Shown: positions 1-8,137, counted from the first letter of the stretch. The stretch: DNA of 64,000 bases from a bacterium (GCA_030425045.1 JAUHVL010000017.1:1-64000), one strand, 5' to 3'. Notes: generated by a model from the sequence alone, not told the origin. Made by a program: numbers and translations.

Positions 1-125
1 ATTGGTTATCACAAAACATGGAAGTTTTAATTTATATTTTGTAAGTAATTGGAACTTTGTAAATGTTACGAGTTTACGTTGAAAACTTATCTCCAATTAG
101 AGGCATCAGCTTAAAAACGATTTTT

Positions 126-431
126 CTATTCTTCTAAAATAACCTCAAAAGAGCGAAATTTTGGCGGTCCAAGAATAATTCCCTCTGGAGTTTTATTCTT
201 ATGGGCCTTTTTAAATTGCTCACTTTCTGTCCAAGCCCAAAAGTCTTCCTTACTTTCCCAAGTGGAATGGGAGATATAATCTCTTCGCCCTTCACTTTCA
301 TCTCCACGAAGAAGTTTGAAATTTTTAAAACCTTTCGTTTCTTTCAAGTAACGTTCTCTATTCGTCCAAATATCTTCAAACTCGACTTTTCTTGAGTCAT
401 CAATGGTAAAAGTATTCATTGCTATAAACAT
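126..431 (-). CDS. ABM-domain (haem-degrading-type) monooxygenase-like protein
   Basis: This protein of about 101 residues has the pattern of the antibiotic-biosynthesis-monooxygenase fold (HmoA/IsdG-like). It starts with a short beta strand (MFIAMNTFTI), then a helix with an FEDIW motif, a hydrophobic FKNF segment, and a second half with HSTWES and FWAWTES before a helix. Such proteins are dimeric ferredoxin-like enzymes acting on haem or quinone-like substrates; which substrate applies here is unknown. The ORF is open for 34 codons further upstream, but the start at 431 is preceded by GGAGA nine bases away, so the longer form is unlikely. It is divergent from the DoxX-like gene, with 34 bp between the two starts. 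Confidence 0.6.
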   Translation of the reverse strand: MFIAMNTFTIDDSRKVEFEDIWTNRERYLKETKGFKNFKLLRGDESEGRRDYISHSTWESKEDFWAWTESEQFKKAHKNKTPEGIILGPPKFRSFEVILEE

Positions 432-465
432 AGATTCATCTCCAAAAAAATTGTAAGATAATCTT

Positions 466-840
466 ATGATAATCAACCTCAAACGACACGCTCTTTCTCT
501 TATTTTACTCGTTGCAGGTATCGCCCACTTCATGGTGCCTAATTTATTTCTTGTGGCGATGCCACCCTATATTCCCTGGCATAAAGAGCTCATTTTTCTG
601 ACCGGTGTATTAGAAGTCATTTTTGCGGTTGGACTCACTATTGATAAAACACGATATTTAGCATCTGTACTCACAGCTTGTTATTTTATTGCTATCTTAC
701 CAGCTCATATTCATGTTTCAGTAAATGGAATAGAGATGTTTGGCATCTCTTCTCCCATTCTTCTTTGGATGAGAACTTTTTTTCAAAGTGTTTTTATTTA
801 TTGGGCTTGGTCGCTAAGACACGATTCACGTAAAAGTTGA
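466..840 (+). CDS. DoxX-like four-helix inner-membrane protein
   Basis: This 124-residue protein is nearly all hydrophobic, with four predicted membrane segments (about residues 7-27, 42-60, 67-84 and 96-116). The layout, short polar loops and the HFMVP and PPYIPWHKELI segments between helices 1 and 2 resemble the DoxX/MauE-like family. Members of that family are small membrane proteins linked to respiratory or thiol metabolism. The end runs 43 bp into the convergent gene on the other strand. No good Shine-Dalgarno sequence is visible before the ATG. Function beyond family membership is unknown. Confidence 0.55.
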   Translation: MIINLKRHALSLILLVAGIAHFMVPNLFLVAMPPYIPWHKELIFLTGVLEVIFAVGLTIDKTRYLASVLTACYFIAILPAHIHVSVNGIEMFGISSPILLWMRTFFQSVFIYWAWSLRHDSRKS

Positions 841-1079
841 ATATTGGCCTCTAGTGATTGTCCATACCAAAGACCTTCACCTGCAATTGTTTTTACACTT
901 GCCCAGCAACCTTCAACACTTTTTAACTGAGTAAGTTCTTGGATTTTATTAAGTTCTTCTACCGCTTTCACATCAAGATTCGGAGTAACCTCACTTAAAG
1001 CCTGGCCCGATTCCCAATTAGGTATTGCTATTATTGCCACGAGTCCAACAATAGCAAGTGCGATATTTTTCAAATCCAT
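798..1079 (-). CDS. small exported or membrane-anchored protein, unknown
   Basis: I do not recognise this 93-residue protein. The N-terminus (MDLKNIALAIVGLVAIIAIPNW) is one hydrophobic segment that could be a signal anchor. The rest is an amphipathic helical domain with one Cys pair (C of EGCWA and C near the end). The start at 1079 has GGAGG just upstream, so the 11 extra codons of the open frame are probably not translated. Its 3' end overlaps the convergent DoxX-like gene by 43 bp, so the two transcripts are antisense to each other there. Confidence 0.45.
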   Translation of the reverse strand: MDLKNIALAIVGLVAIIAIPNWESGQALSEVTPNLDVKAVEELNKIQELTQLKSVEGCWASVKTIAGEGLWYGQSLEANIQLLRESCLSDQAQ

Positions 1080-1163
1080 ACTTCCTCCGTTACTTTTGTT
1101 GAAAAATACCACACTTGTTTAAATTCTTATAATCGATACTTTCAAGTAAAAGCATTCACTAAA

Positions 1164-2627
1164 TCAATAGTTAGAGCAAAGCTTACTGACTTGAATCGCA
1201 TAATCTTTTTTGTCATTTAAAATAACCGGACTTGAATTTGGATGAACAAATTGATCTCGAAATCTAAATTGAACGGCCAAACAATTATCTGCTTTACTAT
1301 CTTCGAGAACTCCAGCAAGAGAGCCATTTGAATACTCAGGAGAATAAGTTTCGATGACTTTTCCCTTGGTATTATAAATCGTCACAACAGCTCTCGCTTT
1401 TTTATTATTTCCATTTTTAGAAATATTCTGTTGTAAGACATCTCCCTCTGGATTGAAAACATGATATCGAGATGAAGTCGTGGAGTTTGTTAAAACAATC
1501 CGGTCATCATGAGTAACAATAAGTTCAGCGCCCATATCCTTTCCGTCACCGTGAGTTAGCCTTAACCACTTTAGATTTCCACTAGGGTCAACTTTTGCTA
1601 AGTATGATGATTGTTTTTTACTGGCCATAACATCTTTAGACCCAAATAAAGTCTGCCCTGTTAATACTCCCGTGAAGTAGAAGTTTCCTTTAGAGTCAGC
1701 ACCAGCACCGCGTACATTAGAAAAGCCCTTACTCCAAATAGGTCTATCAAAGAGTAGTTTCCCTTTTGGTGATAATACTCCCATAAGACCTTGAAAAACT
1801 TTAATTTCAGAAGAGTAAGTTTTGTTCGTTTTATTATCTTCACTAAGAAAAGTATTATAACCAATATACTCAAAGCCAAAGATAATCTTATTTTCTTTAT
1901 TCACACCAATTGCTCTTAACTGTTTATTTCCATAACCAGTAAAAGGATAGACCCATTTTATCTTTCCCTTAGAGTCTAGTTTTAAGATAAAGGCATCTTT
2001 CTTTCCTGATCCTTTAAACTGATGATCTTTATCAAAGTTAAATTCTTTAGATATTCCCATAATCGTTGCGATAACGTTCCCGTTCTTATCAACGGCAACC
2101 TCATTCGCTCCACCAGGTATATCTTTAAAATATGTTTTCCAAATAAGGTCTCCTGTTTTACCACTAAGCTTAGCGATATAAGGACTACCATCGGGTGCCT
2201 TTTCGACGACACCATGTTTTTGAGAAATTTTGCCACCAATAGAGCCACTAATGAGAATGTCTCCATTTTTATCAACTGTTAAGTCGTACATAAAATCATT
2301 TTCTCCAGAGTCAAATTCTTTAAACCAGAGAGTTCTTTTTCCATTCGCACTAATTTTAGTCACATAAATATCAGTTCCATTTTTTGACGTTCGCTCTTTT
2401 TCATTTCTTGTATCATAATTAAATTTTGCTCTATGCTGGTAAGGTCCCCCCAAAATGGTATTGCCATCTTTATCAACAGTCACACCATCTATTTCATTTT
2501 TATCTAAAACATCACCGTATAAGGTATAGTCGAACTTTACTGTTCTTTGATTTTGAATAACGTCAGCTGCACTCTTATCTACCGTTAAAAGCACAGCACC
2601 CATAAATATCAATTCTCTTAATTTCAT
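1164..2627 (-). CDS. secreted SBBP-type beta-propeller repeat protein
   Basis: This 487-residue protein has a signal peptide (about residues 1-21) and repeated units of the form 'D..GN....G', such as TVDKDGNTILGG, TVDKNGDILISGS, AVDKNGNVIATI and GADSKGNFYFTGV. They match the SBBP/NHL-like seven-bladed beta-propeller pattern, with blades of about 45-60 residues. Each blade alternates 'Y(I/V)(T/A)K(I/L)....G' lines with a 'W' strand, as in secreted SBBP proteins that bind partners at the cell surface. A GGGGAG ribosome site lies three bases before the ATG. The caspase-like protease gene lies upstream on the same strand, 91 bp away, so co-expression is possible. Ligand unknown. Confidence 0.7.
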   Translation of the reverse strand: MKLRELIFMGAVLLTVDKSAADVIQNQRTVKFDYTLYGDVLDKNEIDGVTVDKDGNTILGGPYQHRAKFNYDTRNEKERTSKNGTDIYVTKISANGKRTLWFKEFDSGENDFMYDLTVDKNGDILISGSIGGKISQKHGVVEKAPDGSPYIAKLSGKTGDLIWKTYFKDIPGGANEVAVDKNGNVIATIMGISKEFNFDKDHQFKGSGKKDAFILKLDSKGKIKWVYPFTGYGNKQLRAIGVNKENKIIFGFEYIGYNTFLSEDNKTNKTYSSEIKVFQGLMGVLSPKGKLLFDRPIWSKGFSNVRGAGADSKGNFYFTGVLTGQTLFGSKDVMASKKQSSYLAKVDPSGNLKWLRLTHGDGKDMGAELIVTHDDRIVLTNSTTSSRYHVFNPEGDVLQQNISKNGNNKKARAVVTIYNTKGKVIETYSPEYSNGSLAGVLEDSKADNCLAVQFRFRDQFVHPNSSPVILNDKKDYAIQVSKLCSNY

Positions 2628-2718
2628 TTTCTCCCCTTTGTCAGGTTTGAAAATTAGACGAACGACCTTTCGAAAGTGAAGACAGGCTAAACACTTGTTT
2701 TCATAGAGAGTTTAGAGA

Positions 2719-4293
2719 TTAATCTTTATTGGGAATACGAGGATTGGTACCACTTTCATATTCTGCGGCGTCGTTCAATCCATCTTTATCGGTATCTTTA
2801 ATCGTTGGATCTGAGTATTCGCCTTTTAGCTCAACACCAGTGAGAAGGCCATCGCCATCGTGATCCTTACATAATAAACAATCCGTCGATTGAACCAACG
2901 GGCTTCTTCTTTTTGTACTGTACTCATCTCCAAAATAATCTTCCATTTTGGTTTGATAATTAAAAAAGGCGTAAAGTAATTTCCCTTTCTCTTCTTTGAG
3001 TGATTTCGTAAGCGTATCAACATCTGTTCGATAACCTAGCTGACGCTTTGAAGCTGTTGTCATTACGGTACGACAGTGACATCCCTGATCAATCATTGAT
3101 CCATCTAATTTGTTAAGCCCCTGAGCAAGTAGTGTTCCACTATAACAAGAATCGATAAAAACTCGCACACGACAAGATTTAATTTTGTTAAGCCACTTTT
3201 TCAACGTTTGTGTTTTAACCACACGTCCAGCCTTCGTTCCTATATTTTCATAACGAGGGGGAATAAAACTTACATTACCATTATAGATTTCTTCGCGAGA
3301 AAAAGAATTAAGATCGATACCACCATTTTTTTTACCGTGGCCTCCAATAAAAATTTCAACTTCATCACAACAGTCTTTTACATTCGATGCTAATTTCCCA
3401 AAAAGCATTTCTAGTTGGAGAAAGTTTGTCTCTTTAACATCGACCCCATCATGAATAAATTCTGAAGGTTTTGAACGAAGATAAGTAACGTTTCTTCCTT
3501 GAGAAACGAGCTCTCTTACTAGGTTATCAAGAGTATTTCTTTGATCTGAAGCTTGAAAGCCATTAATGACAACAGTATGGGTTTTTTCCGCTTTTTTATT
3601 ACATCTGCATTTTAATAACTCAGCTCTCGCCTGTTTTTCAGACTGGGCCTTTTCATAATAACCAAAGACTCTTTCTTTAAACTCATCTTCAAACTCGCCT
3701 TTCTTCTTTGAAAACTTCGTCCAGTCGATATCATTCTTTCGTACATCATTATCGAGTTTCACGGGATCTTCAAACATAATCTTATTCAAAGTGAGATCCA
3801 GTGGGGTCGTAAAAAGCGAAGGAGTTGCGACGAGTGATGAGATTGCTTGTGCATTTTGATAGCGTGGAAATCCAACGGGGATATAGGCAGGAAAGTTTAA
3901 ATCGCGATTATTTGCAAAGTATCGAACACCGTAAATTTCAGGTGGTCCATTGAAACCATATCTTAAAACCTGACCCGTAAAAGAAGTAACAAAAAGAATT
4001 TCTGTAGGGTGATCATACAGGGCGCCAGGGTGATGATCGATAAAAAACAGAAAACCTCTTTCGGGAATCGAAAACGTTTTTTTATTTCCAACTTCGGCAA
4101 TTTCAACTTGAGTTAATTGAGTGACCTCTTCTTTCCACTGATATACGTTCCAATTATTTGCTAAGGCTTCGTTTCTAATTCCAGCATTGATGAGAATTTC
4201 AGCAGCACAATCAATAGTTTCAAGGGGAAGTGTCTTGCAATTTGCAGAAGTATAAAAAGAAAGAATGGTAAAGAGAATTGCCCAATATTTCAT
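2719..4293 (-). CDS. secreted caspase-like cysteine protease with C-terminal calcium-binding repeats
   Basis: This 524-residue protein has a Sec signal peptide (residues 1-19), then a clan CD (caspase/legumain-type) domain at about 235-440. The expected catalytic dyad is visible: His319 in IGGHGKKNGG and Cys383 in VFIDSCYSG. Residues 466-524 hold DxDxDG-type repeats (KDHDGDG, KDTDKDG) like thrombospondin type-3/EF-hand-like loops, which suggests calcium dependence. Residues 20-230 are an N-terminal region I do not recognise, perhaps a prodomain. Bacterial clan CD proteases usually cut after Arg, Lys, Asp or Asn; the preference here cannot be read. It lies between the beta-propeller gene and the DsbA/DsbB genes, all on the minus strand; the protein has several Cys pairs that DsbA could oxidise. 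Confidence 0.75.
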   Translation of the reverse strand: MKYWAILFTILSFYTSANCKTLPLETIDCAAEILINAGIRNEALANNWNVYQWKEEVTQLTQVEIAEVGNKKTFSIPERGFLFFIDHHPGALYDHPTEILFVTSFTGQVLRYGFNGPPEIYGVRYFANNRDLNFPAYIPVGFPRYQNAQAISSLVATPSLFTTPLDLTLNKIMFEDPVKLDNDVRKNDIDWTKFSKKKGEFEDEFKERVFGYYEKAQSEKQARAELLKCRCNKKAEKTHTVVINGFQASDQRNTLDNLVRELVSQGRNVTYLRSKPSEFIHDGVDVKETNFLQLEMLFGKLASNVKDCCDEVEIFIGGHGKKNGGIDLNSFSREEIYNGNVSFIPPRYENIGTKAGRVVKTQTLKKWLNKIKSCRVRVFIDSCYSGTLLAQGLNKLDGSMIDQGCHCRTVMTTASKRQLGYRTDVDTLTKSLKEEKGKLLYAFFNYQTKMEDYFGDEYSTKRRSPLVQSTDCLLCKDHDGDGLLTGVELKGEYSDPTIKDTDKDGLNDAAEYESGTNPRIPNKD

Positions 4294-4355
4294 TGTTGCA
4301 ACATATCAAGTTTTTTCTCTTCTGCAAAACAACAAAGCTCTGTAATTTTAGGTTG

Positions 4356-5012
4356 TTATGGATATGCTTTTTGAACTTCTTCACTCAAAAGCTTTCTTAA
4401 TGCTTGGAAACTAAAAGCCTCGGGACTCTTTCCGTTCACAAAAAAAGTAGGAGTTCCTCTCACCCCAAGGGCCCTTAAGTCGGCCAGATCCTGGTCGATG
4501 ATCTTTTGATACTCGGGGTTTTTCATATCTTCTTTTAGCTTTTTAACATCGACACCGATCTGAGGTAAAAACTCATAAATAAGTTCGACTTGTGGATGAT
4601 GGTGGCTTCCCCATTTTGGCTGAGTTGCAAAGAGATGTTCAAGAGACTCCCAGTATTTTCCTTGAAGTTTCGATGCTTCAAGAGCTCTTATCACTTCTTT
4701 AGAATTGCCGTGAAAAGGAGCGTAACGTACAACGAGTTGAACTTTTCCCTCAAAGTCTTGTAATAATTTTTTAATATGTGGATAGAAGGCGCGACAACTT
4801 TCACATTCTGGATCTAGAAATTCAATAAGATAAACTTTAGCGTCTTTATTCCCATAACGAGGAGAATAATCTCGAATAAAAAGTTCTGCTTTTTCTTCAG
4901 CGAGAAAACTTAGCTTTTTCTGCTGGGACTCTTTATAAAGACTCGCACCGATTATAAAAAAAGCAATAATAAGTGCTGTCGTACCAATATAAAAATAATG
5001 TTTATTCTTCAT
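4356..5012 (-). CDS. DsbA/BdbD-like thiol:disulfide oxidoreductase, membrane-anchored
   Basis: This 218-residue protein has an N-terminal signal anchor (about residues 7-25) followed by a thioredoxin-like DsbA domain. The active-site pair is C70-E-S-C73 in the motif DPECESC, and the cis-proline loop is visible as GVRGTPTFFVNG. The enzyme introduces disulfides into exported proteins. Its start overlaps the end of the DsbB-like gene by 11 bp, so the two form one translationally coupled unit: DsbB reoxidises DsbA. The CxxC dipeptide ES differs from the classical PH, which usually changes the redox potential. Confidence 0.85.
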   Translation of the reverse strand: MKNKHYFYIGTTALIIAFFIIGASLYKESQQKKLSFLAEEKAELFIRDYSPRYGNKDAKVYLIEFLDPECESCRAFYPHIKKLLQDFEGKVQLVVRYAPFHGNSKEVIRALEASKLQGKYWESLEHLFATQPKWGSHHHPQVELIYEFLPQIGVDVKKLKEDMKNPEYQKIIDQDLADLRALGVRGTPTFFVNGKSPEAFSFQALRKLLSEEVQKAYP

Positions 5013-5427
5013 AAAACTTTTTCCTCTGGAGATAAATTAAAATAAATCCAATAAGACTAAAGGCAAAAAATGAAAGCATCGGAATCGTTATAAAGCCTAG
5101 CCATTCAATATAAACAGTGGCACATGAAACACCTTCTCTACAAGGTGAAGCTGTTTCTGGAACTATCTCATAATGCAATAAATTATGATAAACCGCCATT
5201 ATCCAACCAATGACCACCAAAGGAATCGAGAAATAAAATGTTTCTTTAGCTCCTCTAAAAGAGCCAACTAAAAACAAGGCCACAAGTGGGTACATTGCTA
5301 TCCGTTGATACCAACAAAGTGCACAAGGAGGAAACTCCATGACCTCACTAAAAAACAGACTACCGAACATGGATATCATAGAAATCAGCCAACAAATAAA
5401 TATTAACCGAGAAGATTGTTCTTTCAT
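5002..5427 (-). CDS. DsbB/BdbC-like disulfide bond formation protein
   Basis: This is a 141-residue inner-membrane protein with four helices. The two essential cysteine pairs of DsbB are present: C35-A-L-C38 after the first helix and C96...C102 (ASPCREGVSC) in the second periplasmic loop. DsbB passes electrons from DsbA to quinones. The frame can start at a GTG at 5433, but AAAGG lies five bases before the ATG at 5427, so that start is preferred. It is the promoter-proximal gene of the DsbB-DsbA pair. Confidence 0.85.
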   Translation of the reverse strand: MKEQSSRLIFICWLISMISMFGSLFFSEVMEFPPCALCWYQRIAMYPLVALFLVGSFRGAKETFYFSIPLVVIGWIMAVYHNLLHYEIVPETASPCREGVSCATVYIEWLGFITIPMLSFFAFSLIGFILIYLQRKKFYEE

Positions 5428-5556
5428 AATCACCTTTAATACAAAAAAGTATAATACAAAAAGAAAATAAGAAGAATATTTACTTTTAATGTTTTAGACA
5501 ATCTTTGTCGTTTAGCGAATAGCACTTCTCATAGTAAAATATTGGCAGGAGAAAGT

Positions 5557-6180
5557 ATTAAAGCAATACCACTTTTTTTAACAATCGTATTAATTGGATC
5601 ATGTTCTTTGTTTGGAATACAAAACGAAGAATCCCCTCGTTATTCAATTCTCAAAAAAGAAGGCGACTTTGAAATAAGAAGATACGAGCCATATATTGTG
5701 GCGAAAGTAACAATGCGTGGTAATGCGAATGATGATACTGGCGATGCATTTAGAGTGTTAGCTGGTTATATCTTTGGCAAAAACAAAGGTAACGCAAAAA
5801 TCGCGATGACCGCTCCAGTTGAAATGAAACAAGAGCCAGTAAAAATTGCCATGACTACTCCGGTTGAGATGACTCAAAATCAAGATCAATTTACCATGAC
5901 CTTTTCTATGCCCTCAAAATACAATCTAGAAAACTTACCAGAACCCGAGGACAAAAGAATTCAATTTGAAGAAATTCCCTCAAGAATAATCGCCAGTCAT
6001 CAGTTTAGCTGGCTTCGTTCCGATAAAAGAAATCAAAGAAAAGCACAAGAGTTAAGAGAGTGGCTTAAATCTCAAGATACTTATCGCGCCCAAGAAGGTT
6101 TTTCCTACGCTGGCTACAACCCTCCATGGACCATTCCCTTTTTTAGAAGAAATGAAATTCATATAGAACTTCAACAATGA
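5557..6180 (+). CDS. SOUL-family haem-binding lipoprotein, probable ATT start
   Basis: This 207-residue protein belongs to the SOUL/HBP family: 'YSILKKEGDFEIRRYEPY' at the start of the domain, the doubled KIAMTxPVEM motif near the middle, and a closing 'GYNPPWTIPFFRRNE' segment. SOUL proteins bind haem or act as small-molecule carriers. The only standard start in frame is a TTG at 5542 without a ribosome site. An AGGAG at 5547-5551 sits five bases before ATT at 5557, and translation from there gives MKAIPLFLTIVLIGSC, a textbook lipoprotein signal with the lipidated Cys at residue 16. ATT initiation (as in infC) is therefore likely. The 3' end overlaps the convergent GNAT gene by 10 bp. Confidence 0.8.
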   Translation: MKAIPLFLTIVLIGSCSLFGIQNEESPRYSILKKEGDFEIRRYEPYIVAKVTMRGNANDDTGDAFRVLAGYIFGKNKGNAKIAMTAPVEMKQEPVKIAMTTPVEMTQNQDQFTMTFSMPSKYNLENLPEPEDKRIQFEEIPSRIIASHQFSWLRSDKRNQRKAQELREWLKSQDTYRAQEGFSYAGYNPPWTIPFFRRNEIHIELQQ

Positions 6181-6650
6181 TTTCTCGCCATATACTGAAC
6201 TCTCTTTTTACCACCTTCAGTATCTTGTTCTCCAACAGCAACAAATCCTAATTTTTCATGAAATAAAATAGAGTCTCGATTCATCGGCTTTATATTTACT
6301 TCGAGAAGTTGTGGTAATGCTGAGTTCTTTTCACTCCAAAATTCATAAAAAGCACGCCCATAACCTTTACCGCGGTATTCATCAGCGATAACGATACGAT
6401 CGAGATACTCAAAATTGTCATAGTTCTCACTCACCCATCGGTAATTATCACTTGTATAAGTTTCACCTTTACCAAGAATAAAACAAAAACCAATTAGTGA
6501 ATGATCATCGAAAAGAACAAGACGATATAAACTAAAATTAAATAAATTATGGAGGCCATCCAGATCAAGTTCTGAAACAGCAGGGGTATTTTGATTATTC
6601 AAGCTGAGTATAGAATCAAAATCACTTTTTTGAACTTCTCTAATATTCAA
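6171..6650 (-). CDS. GNAT-family N-acetyltransferase
   Basis: This 159-residue protein has the GNAT fold: an N-terminal strand-helix (NIREVQKSDF), the acetyl-CoA binding motif A with 'YLDRIVIADEYRGKGYGRAF' (the Q/RxxGxG/A loop is RGKGYG), and the late 'NRDSILFHEKLGFVAVG' motif typical of the family. Substrate unknown. The frame extends 15 codons upstream, but AGGAG lies five bases before a TTG at 6650, and the protein then begins exactly at the GNAT strand. That start is chosen. Confidence 0.75.
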   Translation of the reverse strand: MNIREVQKSDFDSILSLNNQNTPAVSELDLDGLHNLFNFSLYRLVLFDDHSLIGFCFILGKGETYTSDNYRWVSENYDNFEYLDRIVIADEYRGKGYGRAFYEFWSEKNSALPQLLEVNIKPMNRDSILFHEKLGFVAVGEQDTEGGKKRVQYMARNHC

Positions 6651-6750
6651 ACTCACTCCTCTAACTTTTTGACTATATTTTAGACACTCGATCAATTTTA
6701 AACAATCTCATAAGATGAACGCTCAAGTAAACTCAATTTAATACATACTT

Positions 6751-6768
6751 TAGGCACGACTATTGCAA
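6751..6768 (+). promoter_or_regulatory. sigma-54 (RpoN) -24/-12 promoter
   Basis: The sequence AGGCACGACTATTGCA fits the sigma-54 consensus TGGCAC-N5-TTGCA. The invariant GG is at 6753-6754 and the invariant GC at 6765-6766, exactly ten bases apart. Transcription would start near 6778, leaving a short leader before the ATG at 6805. Sigma-54 promoters need an AAA+ enhancer-binding protein; no clear upstream activator site was found in the 100 bp before it. Confidence 0.65.
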
Positions 6769-6804
6769 ATACATATACAAATTTCAACTTTAGGATGCCC
6801 ACTA

Positions 6805-7479
6805 ATGAGAATTAAGACTATTATCTCAACTCTATTCTTTGTTTTTCTTTTTGATTCATTCGCTCAAAAAGATCTTACTGCTCATCGTGCTGCCGGTAAA
6901 TTTGAAGAGCTTAATTTAAATGACTTACCTCAGTGGGACAAAGGAACCTTTAAAGAGAGCTTTAGAGAAATTAGAGATAAGAAGTTCTTAATGTTTGAAG
7001 GAAAAAAAAGAAGAATTCCTTGGATGTTTGTTCGAGATGGCTGTCATATGAGATCTACCCACTTTATTGAAGAAGCTGCCAGAATGGGGCTTGAAAAACC
7101 AAAGAAGATATTTATTTTCGGCTCTCTTGAGATGAAGGGAAATATCATTCCTCATGGATCTGTTGAGCCTTGGTTTCATGCCGCTCCTATTATAAAAGTC
7201 GACGGAGAACCTTTTGTTTTGGATCCATCAGTTAGTTTCTCAAGGCCACTTCCCCTAGAGAAATGGATATCTTTGATCGTTAAGGATCGCTCTAAAACGG
7301 CTTATTCTATTTGTGAGTCAGGAACCTATATGCAAACTTCAAGTTGTCACAATCCTGGCCCAATAGATCAAAAAAGACTTACTGAGGAAACACAGTTATT
7401 TTTAAAGTTTGAAAGAAATATCTTGAGTTATATGGGATTAAAGTTTAAAGAAGAAAGTGATGAATCAAACAAAGAATAA
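6805..7479 (+). CDS. secreted protein-glutaminase-like (protein deamidase) enzyme
   Basis: This 224-residue exported protein has a signal peptide at residues 1-20, ending SFA. The core matches the protein-glutaminase fold, a papain-like deamidase. Cys80 lies in RDGCHMRS at the start of a long helix, His125 in PWFHAAP, and Asp140 in VLDPS, in the order C-H-D expected for the catalytic triad. Enzymes of this family turn protein-bound glutamine into glutamate. The frame opens 14 codons earlier, but the ATG at 6805 gives the signal peptide and lies behind a sigma-54 promoter. A 36-residue membrane ORF overlaps its 3' end. Substrates may be host or prey proteins, but that is inference. Confidence 0.65.
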   Translation: MRIKTIISTLFFVFLFDSFAQKDLTAHRAAGKFEELNLNDLPQWDKGTFKESFREIRDKKFLMFEGKKRRIPWMFVRDGCHMRSTHFIEEAARMGLEKPKKIFIFGSLEMKGNIIPHGSVEPWFHAAPIIKVDGEPFVLDPSVSFSRPLPLEKWISLIVKDRSKTAYSICESGTYMQTSSCHNPGPIDQKRLTEETQLFLKFERNILSYMGLKFKEESDESNKE

Positions 7480-7570
7480 AATTAACTATTTTAGAGTTGC
7501 CTATAAGTCAGCATTACTGATCGCCGTTTTGGCCGTTTGGTATTTCTTCTATACCGATCTTTTAAAATAA
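7460..7570 (+). CDS. 36-residue single-pass membrane protein overlapping the deamidase gene
   Basis: This small reading frame starts 20 bp before the stop of the glutaminase-like gene and encodes a basic N-terminus (MNQTKNKINYFRVAYK) followed by one hydrophobic helix (SALLIAVLAVWYFFYT). That is the classic layout of a small inner-membrane protein. The overlap suggests translational coupling. It has only a weak purine-rich ribosome site. It could be a partner or protective factor for the deamidase, or a free-standing small protein. Confidence 0.5.
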   Translation: MNQTKNKINYFRVAYKSALLIAVLAVWYFFYTDLLK

Positions 7571-7645
7571 GCTTTTATAGCCAATAGCATCTTCTCAAGT
7601 CTCTCTTAACATGAAAGAATGAGGTTTCACTAAAGAGGAGAAATT

Positions 7646-8134
7646 ATGCCTTCATTTGATCTTGTTTCATCATTGGATATTGGCGAAATGAAAAATGCTG
7701 TGCAAATGGCACAGAAACAAATTAATGGTCGTTATGATTTCAAGGGGTCTAATTGTGCACTAGACTTTAATGGAGAGGATAAACTCGAAGTGACGGGAGA
7801 TACAGAGTATCAAGTGAAAACAGCTCTCAGCATTCTTTATGATGCAATGACAAAGAGAGGGCTTGGACTTAAATGTATTGAAGCAAAAGATATCACTCCT
7901 TCCGGGAAATTAAAGTTCAAACAAGACGTCTTACTCAACTCTGGGATAGATAAAGAAAAAAGTAAAAAGATAAACAAACTTATCAAAAGCTCTGGTTACA
8001 AAGTAACTTCACAATATCTAGATGAAAAAATAAGAGTCACAGGAAAGAAGATTGATGATCTTCAAGCCGTTTATAAACTTTTAAAGACTCATAACGATAT
8101 TGATATAGACCTAAGAATGGAGAATATGAAGTAA
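7646..8134 (+). CDS. yajQ: YajQ-family nucleotide-binding protein
   Basis: This 162-residue protein is full length for YajQ. It has the signature start MPSFDLVSSLDIGEMKNAV and the paired ferredoxin-like repeats (RYDFKGSN in the first, KVTSQYLDEKIRVTGKK in the second). Family members bind cyclic di-GMP or tRNA/rRNA and act as regulators of virulence and stress genes in some proteobacteria. A strong GAGGAG ribosome site precedes the ATG. It converges on the helicase gene with 3 bp between the stops. Confidence 0.92.
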   Translation: MPSFDLVSSLDIGEMKNAVQMAQKQINGRYDFKGSNCALDFNGEDKLEVTGDTEYQVKTALSILYDAMTKRGLGLKCIEAKDITPSGKLKFKQDVLLNSGIDKEKSKKINKLIKSSGYKVTSQYLDEKIRVTGKKIDDLQAVYKLLKTHNDIDIDLRMENMK

Positions 8135-8137
8135 AAC

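Noticed and set aside
1-125. Gene fragment at the left edge
   Set aside because: No frame longer than a few codons with coding character could be followed into the window; AT-rich spacer only.
5542-5556. TTG as start of the SOUL gene
   Set aside because: There is no ribosome site before it, and it would put five residues in front of a perfect lipoprotein signal. The ATT with AGGAG at five bases fits better.
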